Source: Gordius sp. MW1 (taxonomy: Eukaryota > Nematomorpha > Gordioida > Gordea > Gordiidae). From it: 64,000 nt of DNA. Made by a program: the position numbers and the translations under genes. Below are positions 47,127 to 56,375 of the stretch, in pieces (position 1 is the first letter of the stretch; the number at the start of each line of letters is the position of its first letter). Under the pieces are notes generated by a model. The model did not search any database. It was not told where the DNA came from and saw only the letters and a program-made list of their open reading frames with translations. The DNA is taken from NCBI GenBank assembly GCA_964036665.1, contig OZ038532.1, positions 3,906,001 to 3,970,000 of the forward strand, written 5' to 3'.

Positions 47127-47279
47127 CATGGGCGTGGCTAGGATTGGAATTAGAAAGGGGCAATAATGATTTAAGTAGGGGCAAAATAATAATATTTAGA
47201 AATTTTATTATATCATTATTTTAGGAATTGCAGGAATTGGAGGGAGGTAGCTACCTTCCTTGCCACTCCTACGCCCATG
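47127..47279. mobile_element. hAT-type short element (CATGGGCG family)
   Basis: A 153-bp element starts CATGGGCGTGGCTAGGATT and ends CCTACGCCCATG. Flanking octamers are TAATGTGC and TGATGTGC (7 of 8). Confidence 0.75.
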
Positions 47280-47989
47280 TGATGTGCATTACTATTTTTT
47301 AGTCTCACCTGTTTACCATGTGGTACTAAGGGAAATGTAACTGCCCTTTGCACTGATAGGATGAGCAAACTAAAATCATTACCGCTAATTTAGTCAAATC
47401 TCTAGAAGCGATCTAAAGACGTGGCCCAAGCTTATATTTTTTTGTAGCATTTTTAACACAATTTAAGGCCGGACACACGGCCCTGATGGGCCAGTCCGAC
47501 CTGATGGGCCAGTCCGAAGTGAGCTCGACACGGAACAACTAGCCAACAACCTGACTATAATCATTTTTCTATGGTTTAAAAATTTTGGTTTTTCAAATAA
47601 ATCTATAATAGCTTTTTAATGTCAGCTCAAAAATCATGTTTAGTATGGACCTAATATATTCGTTTTTCTTAGTTATCATAATTAGTTTTAAAACATTTAA
47701 TAAAAGCAAATATTAGGTAATTATCTAATAAACTAATTTTTTAGTTTTAAAATTTGTCTAAAAGACGGTCAAGCTTGAGTTAAGAATTAAATACTTTTGG
47801 GCTTGGACACACCTTAATCAGTTGGGGTCGAGCGGCCAGCGAAAAGAGATATCGCCCGGCTCTGGTGCCATTCTGTTTTGCTTTATACTAGATTAAAGTT
47901 GATTTCACATTTTAATTTAATATTTATGATTAATTTTGCAATTATACTCATGAAAGTTTTTATTTAATAGGTTGATTATCCATTTAAAG
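47280..47989. other. No gene seen; possible decayed element
   Basis: A GC-richer patch (47468-47545) repeats CTGATGGGCCAGTCCGA twice in tandem. Another GC-richer patch lies near 47820-47880. I could not define an element between them. Confidence 0.35.
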
Positions 47990-48165
47990 TAGTGTTCTAA
48001 AAACGGCTGGGTTTTGTTTGGTGGACCTTTAATCTTAGTCGAAAGCTTTTTTTGGCAACCCTTTGGTCTATGGGACTGCGAAAAATAGAGCAAAAAAATT
48101 GGTTTGTTTATGTTTAGGTGATTAAAATCAAGACCAAACAAAACCCAGCCGTTTTTACAACACTA
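47990..48165. mobile_element. Short hAT-type element (TAGTGTTGTAAAA family), copy 2
   Basis: It starts TAGTGTTCTAAAAACGGCTG and ends CGTTTTTACAACACTA, flanked by ATTTAAAG and TTTTAAAG (7 of 8). The inverted ends are about 35 bp and match the copy in the exportin-5 intron. Confidence 0.8.
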
Positions 48166-48553
48166 TTTTAAAGTATTAGAAAGGTATTTATCAATTTTAA
48201 TGAAATAAAAGTTTAAATGAACAATAAAATGGATTGAACCTTAAACTTAACTTGAACTAGTTTATTTTGCAAAACCTGAAAGGAATTCAACCAGTTCGTA
48301 ATTAAGTTCAACTTTATCAGCCCTGTGCGCCTATGAGATAACGTATTGCGCGCGCTGGGCAAAACACCTAGTAAGCGGTGCTCACTGAATTATTTTAAAA
48401 AATCTAGCGCTTCTCAGAAATTTTAGCGCCCTACCTAACAGCTCTGATTAATATGAATACTTAATATTGTTTACAAATTTAATTAGTGATAAAACTAAAA
48501 TGTTTTAACTATAAGTACAACACATTTGTTTTTCCGCCAATCGTTATTCTGAT
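48166..48553. other. No gene seen
   Basis: AT-rich sequence between two hAT-type elements, with a short GC-richer patch near 48320-48370. No coding signal. Confidence 0.35.
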
Positions 48554-49964
48554 TAGAGACCTGCATGGTCCGGCCCAGCCAGCGGACGGGCCTAAATCGG
48601 CCCGCGGACCCGGCTTGGACGGGCTTCTGCTTAAAATTAAAACAACGGGCCGCCTGGACGGGCCTTAATATAACTTAACGGGCTCGGGCCGGGGCTAGAT
48701 ATACTTAAGGCCCGTTAAAAGCTCGTTACAAAATCAAATAGATTTTGTATAAAAGAAAGTGTTTCCATAATGTTCAATTTATAATTATTTTATGTATATT
48801 AAAATAACAAGAAAAATTAAATTTTATTCCCAACTTAGTTCACTAATTCATCAATATCTCAAGCCCCATTATAAATGAGAAAGATATTTATACACGTGAT
48901 CCTATTGGCGTAGCCAATTTAAATTAAAGAGGGGCAGTTTAGGTAGGCGAAAAAAAGTTTTTTTAGATCAAGAATTTTTTTATTTGGAGGGGGGGCAGCT
49001 GCCCATCCTTGCCTCCCAATTTATACCTTCTACCAATATTGAGTGGATTAATTTAACATTATGTAAAAATTTATTAATATACTCATTAACAGATTTAAAA
49101 ACAAATTTTAAAATTTATTTCTTCAAGTTACTTTTGTAAAATATCACTGTTTTTTCATTTTCACCCTAAGAATTCAAAATTATGGAAAAGCAAAGACGCC
49201 AAGTAACTTTATTAAAAACATTATAAACTAAAGGGTTTTAAATAGAGCTGTTAAAGTTATTATTCTACAGTAACTAGTTAGGTTACAATTACTTTCAACA
49301 AAATAGTTACACAAATTAATTCTTTATAGTATATATTCAGCAAATTCATATATACGAGAATAATAAATTATGATAGTTGTGATTTTCTATTAGAAATAGT
49401 ATTTAAATACTTAAATTTTATCCGCAAAAATTTAAATTTAAAGCAAACTAGACTTGTAACTATATTATTTAATTTAATTAATGATTTTTAAATTTAAAGT
49501 AGCTGTACCTCTAGTTAAATAGTTACTGAAACAATGTAACTAACTACCGTTACAGTTCCTCTGAAGTAAAAGTGATTGAAAGTGAATTTTCTAAAAAAAG
49601 GAACTATTTACATGTAACTTAGTTACTTAACAGCTCTAGTTTTTAGAAGCTTATTTGGCTTATATAGTTTTATGTATACCTAAGTGCCACTTGTAAAAGA
49701 AATATTTTCGTGTAGGTCGCGATAAAAGATAGAAGATCTCGTTTAATCGGGAATTATTTATTTATTATTTTTACAGTATTTTTATTAACATTTTTAAAAC
49801 ACATACATATTGTTTGCCACATCGGTAAAAATATTGAGAAATAAAAATAAAAAAATTTACGGGCCAGGGCTTATAATTTAATATTCTGACGGGCCCGGGG
49901 CGGGCTTTTAAATTTCTATTACGGGCGGACCGACTGACCTAAACAGACCCGTTGCCGGTATCTA
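48554..49964. mobile_element. hAT-type element (TAGAGACCTGCA family), copy 2, inverted
   Basis: It starts TAGAGACCTGCATGG and ends CCGTTGCCGGTATCTA, flanked by a perfect 8-bp duplication ATTCTGAT (48546-48553 and 49965-49972). Its left end corresponds to the right end of the copy at 22968-24212. A truncated CATGGGCG-family element sits inside near 48903-49030. Confidence 0.85.
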
Positions 49965-50776
49965 ATTCTGATTATTAATTTGCGTCATAAGAATTCAGGC
50001 ATTTTATAGTGTTTTATCATGTTTATTTGTTGATAATTCTTTATTAAAAGTTTTATTAAAACTTGATTAGTTATCATTATTCAAATGCGATATAATAAAA
50101 TAGATTTTTTGTCAATATAAAAATGTATGGCTGTGCCTGGGTCATGTGAAACAACGCTTTTAAAATTCTCTCCGACGAAGCATTGCCAGAATGGACATAT
50201 CTTCTAATAAAAATAAATAATTATGTCAATTTATCTTTATCACCACAAAGCCTTTAGTGTTAAAATTTTAAAATTAAATAGAGATTTCTTCAAATTAAAT
50301 TCAAAACAAATTTGTTGTTTCAAGAAGGCGTTCTACAAATCTAAAATCAAGCTGCCACAATTAAATTAGGTATCAATTACAAAACCTTAAGCTCTATTAG
50401 ATATGTTGAATTTAAAGGATAAACATAGGCTTCGGCAACAAAGATTTAAATAATTTAAATTTGCTCAAAACTCATTGTACTTAAAGCTATGAAATTAAAA
50501 TTTGTATTTAGTTTTAATAGTTCAAATAATGATTATAAGTTTAGCCTGCCCCCCCACGTTATTAGTTGCTATCACCTTTTATTTTTGAAACTATGGTAAA
50601 TTACTTGATTAACATCTTGCCCTTACCTAAACATTAAATATTTTGCCTGACTCCAAAAGTAATTTAATTGCTAAAATTAGTACAAAGGATGAAGATTTAA
50701 TAGACATACAAAACTTGGGTCGGTAAAATACACTTATAGAATTGAAAGGATGTATTTGTCATAAATAAAATTTAAT
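49965..50776. other. No gene seen
   Basis: AT-rich. It is downstream of the - strand exon at 50777-50949 and may hold its 3' UTR. Confidence 0.35.
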
Positions 50777-50949
50777 TCATTTGAACCTATCCATTTCCAA
50801 TTTCAAATTTTTGGCTATTACATGGTTGCTCTGATTTTGATTGACAATAATCATCGCTAATTCGATTACATCGCGTTTCATTAGCTCAGGCATATCAGAT
50901 ACATTTTCCCTGAATTTCGGGTTGATAGCCATAATTTGAATGATGACAC
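50777..50949 (-). CDS. Candidate terminal exon of an unrecognised gene
   Basis: After an acceptor (TATATACAG), 57 codons stay open to a TGA at 50777-50779. They include IIQIMAINPKFRENVSDMPE and MKRDVIELAMIIVNQNQS. Codon use is clearly unlike the AT-rich surroundings and the segment reads as two amphipathic helices. The exon starts after the first base of a codon. I found no upstream exon; the next 600 bp hold a transposon at 51065-51224. I do not recognise the protein. Confidence 0.5.
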
Positions 50950-51597
50950 CTGTATATATGTTTTATCATAACGTAACCTTTAAACAAAATTTTGTTTCGT
51001 GTTCTTCCATAAATTGTTAAATGTTTTTTACTCTAAACATTTTGACGTAAGATAGGGTCTTATGCATGGGCGTAGCCAGGGAAGACAGAAGCGCCTGCCC
51101 CCTCTAAATGCAAAAATTCTTCAAAATGTAATATAATTATGGCTAAAATTACAAAAAAATATCATTTTGCCTCTCCCTAAATCATTATTACCCCCCTCTA
51201 AATCCAATCCTGGCTACGTCCATGGCGGACCTAGTTTACTTATCCTCGATCGCTTTATTATAAGTAAAATTATTGTAATTGAATTTTTGTAAAAACGTTA
51301 GCACCTAAAGGGTTTTATTTGTAGTTAGATCTAAGAAATGTATATAATATGATACTTGTAATATTTTATCAGAATTTATAACCGGATCGAAAAAGAGTAA
51401 CAATATTTACATATATTCCGCCAAGGAAATTGAATTTAAAAGCGAAAAACATAAACTAGCCGATTAATTGATATTTAAAATTTTTTACGGATTTTTGAGT
51501 TTAAAGAAAGTAGATTATATTGAACAATTATTTATATAATGTAACCGACTACAGTCACAGTTCTCCTTCAAATAAAATAACTAAATACAGTTATTCT
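50950..51597. other. Probable intron or upstream sequence of the 50777 exon
   Basis: No further exon is visible. Apart from the element at 51065-51224 the stretch is plain AT-rich DNA. Confidence 0.35.
51065..51224. mobile_element. CATGGGCG-family element
   Basis: It starts CATGGGCGTAGCCAGG and ends CCTGGCTACGTCCATG, a near-perfect 16-bp inverted repeat. The flanking octamers GTCTTATG and GCGGACCT do not match, so one side may have been lost. Confidence 0.7.
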
Positions 51598-51759
51598 TGT
51601 AGTGATATGATTTATCATCTTCGTTAATGTTAACGATATTTAATTATTATGTACATATGTATTCCTTGTGGCGATATTTCACGTCTTTTATGTAGCTGTT
51701 ATTAAATTAGCATGTAAATTAGAAATAAAACAAATTACAAATTAAACTAAATCATTACA
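51598..51759 (+). repeat. 5' LTR
   Basis: 162 bp, TGT...ACA, followed directly by TGGCGCGGTCGAC, the likely primer-binding site. Confidence 0.9.
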
Positions 51760-52570
51760 TTGGCGCGGTCGACAGGATCTAAGAAGATCATGGAATCTAT
51801 TCCCTACAACCCTGCAGATAAGATAGAATCATATTTGTTCACATTAGATAATATATTCAAATCTAGGAACATTACGGATCTAAATAAAAAAGGAACCACA
51901 TTGATTCTGGCATATATGGGCCAAGGCAATGTTGAAAAGATTAGATCTTATTTATATCCTAAAGATATTACCATCCTCACCTATAAGGAATTAATTGATG
52001 CAATCAAGAAAGTTTTTCAGATTAAAAGAACCATATTTCAAAACAGTTAAATTTTATAAGATGCATTAAGCAGGAGGGAGAAGCAATAAAGGACTATGCA
52101 AATAGACTTAAAAAAATAGCAGAAGAATGTAATTTTGCTACTAATCTACTAGATGAACATCTCAGGGACCAGATGTTACATGGGATCCAAAACAAAACTT
52201 TAGAAATTGAAGTTAGAACACAATGTCCTAAGGCTACAGATTCCAATGGCAATACAATAACATTTGAAGAGATATACAAGATAGCTGAAACCATGGAGTT
52301 GGCCAAGAAAGAAGTCATAACTTATGAAATTGATGCTATAAATCCAATGTACTCAAATGAATTAAACAAAGAATTAAATCCATCAAGTGATATCAACCTG
52401 TTACAGTGCTCAAGCAAATTCAAATCAAATAAAGTATTTGAAAGACAGCCAACAAAAATAAAAATGATAAAGAATTGCAGAATCACCTTTTAAATAGATG
52501 CCCTGCATTTAATAAAACATGCCACAAATGTAACAAAAAAAATCATTTCTCTAAATCATGTTGGCAGAAA
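51760..52570 (+). pseudogene. gag-like gene with frameshifts
   Basis: The first frame (to 52050) contains ESYLFTLDNIFKSRNI, a capsid-like segment. It continues in another frame from about 52035 (KDYANRLKKIAEECNF, LRDQMLHGIQNKTL). A second shift near 52470 reaches a CCHC knuckle CHKCNKKNHFSKSCW. Two frame changes within gag show the copy is no longer functional. Confidence 0.75.
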
Positions 52571-53044
52571 TATCATGTTAATCAAATTATCAATACTGTA
52601 CAAGAAAATAAAAACTACAACAACAAAAGACCCCAAATTAAGGTAAAGATAAATAAATTAGATGTTTCTATGATTTTTGACAAGGGTGCAAATGTATCTT
52701 TAATAAATTATGAAATTTACAAAACACTTAACAAGCCAAATATTTACCCTTGTCCGATAATTAAAACATATGGAAATCATTTTATACCAACTATGGGTAA
52801 GGCAATAGTAAATGTGAGATTGGGAACAAAATCTCTATACTTACCAGTTATAGTGACAACAGCTAACCTCATACCAATATTTGGTACAAATTGGATTAAA
52901 GCTTTTGGAATAACGTTACCTAAAGTAGTAACAATTAATACTTTACAAAATGAAATACTTGGAAACACGGCGCTAGATTTTATTAGGCCAAATCCTAAAG
53001 AAAAAAGGAAAGAAAACCTAAGGAAATTTAGAGATTTAAATTAA
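52571..53044 (+). pseudogene. Retroviral-type aspartic protease, altered active site
   Basis: The frame continues from the zinc knuckle. The usual Asp-Thr-Gly-Ala active site reads DKGANVSLIN here (Lys in place of Thr). The second conserved block (PIFGTNWIKAFG) matches the GxxW pattern of this protease family. The frame stops at 53042-53044. Confidence 0.7.
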
Positions 53045-53337
53045 GGGATGATGTTCGGATACATGAAGAAAGAGGTCCTGGATGGTACAAAGGCGTAATC
53101 CAAGATCGGAAAAGAGATTATTCTTACAATGTTGGTACGAAGGAAGGGATTAAAAGGAAACAAGCCGATCAGTTAAGCCGAGCGTTTGGTCAGGAGCTAT
53201 ACCGTATAAGGAACCTAGTAGAGATGTATGTAGTGAAAACAATTTAATTACATTGCCCGAAACAACGATGACGAGAACCTCTACTAGAATTCGGAAAGCA
53301 CCTCTACGAAGAGCTTAAATTTTAATGAAGGGAGAAA
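53045..53337 (+). pseudogene. Integrase C-terminal remnant
   Basis: The stretch reads DDVRIHEERGPGWYKGVIQD, the SH3-like C-terminal module of Ty3/gypsy integrases, followed by a basic tail. It is joined out of context to the end of the protease region, which marks the deletion. Confidence 0.6.
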
Positions 53338-53501
53338 TGTAGTGATATGATTTATCATAACTCCGTTATTGTTAACGATATTTAATTATTATTTACATAT
53401 GTATTCCTTGTGGAGATATACCACGTCTCTTATGTAGCTGTTATTAAATTAGCATGTAAGTTAGAAATAAAACAAATTACAAATTAAACTAAATCATTAC
53501 A
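53338..53501 (+). repeat. 3' LTR
   Basis: 164 bp, TGT...ACA, preceded by the polypurine tract and followed by the target duplication ATTCT. Confidence 0.9.
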
Positions 53502-53830
53502 ATTCTTTTAAAAAGTTACCAGTTCTAGGAACTAGTTACTTAACAGCTTTACTTCCTTCATTTAATAACATTTTATATATAGAACCACAAAATTGTTATA
53601 ATTTGCTTTTGGTTTAGTTTTAAAGCTAAATTTAGGTACGAGAAAATTAAATTTTTTAATTATGTATATGCCCCAAATTAGATTACGATTCCATTAATTA
53701 ATCCTTTAATATCAGTCAAGCCATTGAATGGCTATTTATAAATTCGATATTTGCGAATGTCATGCTATTGCAAAAGTCATCCCAAAATTTATGAAGGCCG
53801 ATCGCACCTGAGCATAGAATCTATGCCCAG

Positions 53831-54255
53831 CAGAGGTCAGATTTGTTAGAATTTCTGCCCGAACCCGGCTCGGCCCGATTGTATGATTAATCTGCCCGCC
53901 CGAACCCTTCTATGTGTCCGCCCGGCATTGCCCGAATCGTCAGGCCTGCCCGGCCCGAAATGGTGTGTTTTAAAATTTTTAGCACTAATATCGTTATATT
54001 TTTTTAAAACTTTTATCTAAATTTTGGATTTTTTTAATGAGAACTAGGATTAACAAACATTATGAAATCAAGTAGAAAAGTGGCAAAATATGCACATAAA
54101 CAATATAATACATTATTTAAGAAACAAAATTGAGCTCGAACTGCCCGAATCTTGTTATGGTGCCCGCCCGGGCCCGCCCGAAAGTTAAAATTTACAACAG
54201 TTGCCGGGGCGAGCAGGTTCGGGCAGCGGGACGGGCCTGGAAAATCTGGTCTCTG
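53831..54255. mobile_element. hAT-type element, GC-rich ends (CAGAGGTCAG family)
   Basis: It starts CAGAGGTCAGATTTG and ends AAATCTGGTCTCTG, flanked by a perfect 8-bp duplication ATGCCCAG (53823-53830 and 54256-54263). Its subterminal tracts CCCGAACCCGG and CGGGCCCGCCCG match the 13164-14003 copy, which is about twice as long. Confidence 0.85.
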
Positions 54256-54263
54256 ATGCCCAG

Positions 54264-54696
54264 CTTGACTAAAGTGTAGTAGGTCATAGATAGAAAGTGA
54301 GCATGGGCATTAAATTTGCACTTTAGATGAATTTATGCCAAAATGATTGCTATTAAAAAAGCCTTTGGTTACCTAATTTGGCTCTCACGAATTCTTATGT
54401 AATAAACACTTTTATATAGTATCAATTGAAGTAATCCATAATTTTGATTAGGGCTTACTTGAAAGTGGAAGGAATAAATGAAATTTAATATTTGCTTATA
54501 ATTATTAGGAAGGATGTTTGATAGTTACTAAAAACTTGATATGTAATTGTGAAGTAACAATTATGATTAAAATTTATATATGATGTTAACAATTAAACTT
54601 AAGATATTTAGTTAACATATTTAGTTAACATATTAATAAAATCTATTAAATTCATATTATTGCTTTTTTGTATTGTTTTAACATATAATGTATGCT
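54264..54696. other. No gene seen
   Basis: Plain AT-rich sequence between two elements. Confidence 0.35.
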
Positions 54697-55138
54697 CATG
54701 GGCGTACGCAGGTTTTGAATTAGAGGGGGGCAGATTAAAAAAAAAAATTTTCTAAAATTTTCCTGAGAGCAAAAAAAAAAAAAAAAAAAAAAAGGTCTCG
54801 ACTATTTAAATCCAAAATTTTACCAAAAATTTTACTGAGAGCAAAAAAAAAAAAAAAAAGGTCTCGACTATCCAAATCCAAAATTTTTCCTTACCAAAAA
54901 TTTTACTGAGAGCAAAAAAAAAAAAAAAAAAAAGGTCTCGACTATTTGGAGGGGGGGGGGGGAGCCACATTAGGGTGGGGCAGAGCCTAATGAGGGTGGG
55001 GCAGAGCAAAATTAGGGGGGGGGGGCAAAACAAATTTTTTTTTATTCTTGAGGGTTTTTGTATTGAAAAAATCTTATTTTTAAAATTAGGGGGGGCAGCC
55101 GCCCCCCCCCCTGCCCCCCCCCCCTGCGTACGCCCATG
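54697..55138. mobile_element. hAT-type element (CATGGGCG family), long form with internal amplification
   Basis: It starts CATGGGCGTACGCAGG and ends CCTGCGTACGCCCATG, with a perfect 8-bp duplication TGTATGCT (54689-54696 and 55139-55146). At 442 bp it is nearly three times the usual length, because a unit (CTGAGAGC, an A-run, GGTCTCGACTAT and the following bases) is repeated in tandem three times and a GGGTGGGGCAGAGC unit twice. Open frames here are incidental. Confidence 0.85.
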
Positions 55139-56375
55139 TGTATGCTTCCTATCTCTGATCCATATTTAGGAGCACACTACGTTTTATAATAATATTAAAA
55201 TAATTTTATTCAAATAAATCGGTAAAAACAGCTAAATAACTAATTGCGTAAATTATTAATTATTCATGCACCATATCCCAATAAAAATCTGTATTGATCC
55301 GAATTTAAGAAAAAACTTACTAAATGATTTTTCAATTAAACCTTGCGATCTTAACTAGTCTAACGTTTATCTTTGCAACTAATCCTAATCTTGGTCTGAT
55401 TTAATTTATTTTGTCTGTCTTATAATTACTTCATTCCAGAGAAGTAACTTTAATTGATAGATCAGCATTGTATTATTTGAATTAGTAAAAGCAGGACTTT
55501 AATAAGGGCTTTAATTTTATTTTAATAGAAACTTTATGTTCCTATAATATAATTTACTTAACAAGTGTACTCTCCTTAAAAATTAATCACAATAATTATT
55601 CTTTATACATAACCATAAGTGCATAGTTACACCTCCTTAAAAGTCGTATAAAAGACATGTGTGAACATAGCCTGGGGGAGGCAATTGCTCCCTCTTTAAA
55701 ACCAAGAATTGCAAAAAACTCAACGCAATTAAGATTCAAATTACAAAAACAAATTATTTTTCCCTACTCTAAAATATCAGATTTATACTCAACTGGTCTA
55801 ATTCACAATTAATATAATGTACAAAAATTATAATTTAAGCATTATTATATATAACAATATAAAATATTGTAAATGCATATTAACTTATAATAAAGCATTT
55901 AATCCAACCTATGAAAGAAAATATATAGGCAGCAATAAAAAATTTGAACTTCATATATTATATGCTTAATATGAAAGAAAATATATATGCAGCAATAAAA
56001 AAGTTAATCTTCATATATTATATGCTTAATATATGTTTTTGCAACCTTTTAAAGCGTTTATAACACGATTAAATATAAAATTAATTAGTTATAAGCATCC
56101 TTTGCAAATTTGAACAACATTTTGATTGGTTGTAGATTCCGTGAGCAATAGACGAGTTGAGCAAATACGAAATATCAAACCTTTTGTTCCCCCCCCCCTA
56201 ATAAAATACTGACTATGTTAAAAGGTAGAAGATGATATTTTTTATTAAATAAGTAACTAGCGTAAAACATTAAAAGTGCGCAATAACTTCCGAGCTCAAC
56301 TTTGGTTTTAACACCAGTTTTAGAACATTTATTACGATTTTATACAGACTTCAAATTCAAAAAAATTGCATGTGA
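55139..56375. other. 3' side of the atypical receptor; no further gene seen
   Basis: AT-rich, with an exact-length tandem duplication of 60 bp at 55911-56030. It should hold the 3' UTR of the - strand receptor gene. Confidence 0.35.
55911..56030. repeat. Two tandem copies of a 60-bp unit
   Basis: Units at 55911-55970 and 55971-56030 both start ATGAAAGAAAATATATA and end TATATGCTTAAT, differing at about four positions. Confidence 0.8.

Larger units (their letters stand above)
51598..53501 (+). mobile_element. Ty3/gypsy-like LTR retrotransposon with most of pol deleted
   Basis: The 5' LTR (51598-51759) and 3' LTR (53338-53501) both run TGTAGTGATATG to CATTACA and differ at roughly ten positions. 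A perfect 5-bp target duplication ATTCT flanks the element (51593-51597 and 53502-53506). A primer-site-like TGGCGCGGTCGAC follows the 5' LTR and a polypurine tract GAAGGGAGAAA precedes the 3' LTR. The interior keeps gag, a zinc knuckle and protease, then jumps to the C-terminal end of integrase. Reverse transcriptase, RNase H and the integrase core are missing, so it could only have moved with help. Confidence 0.92.
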
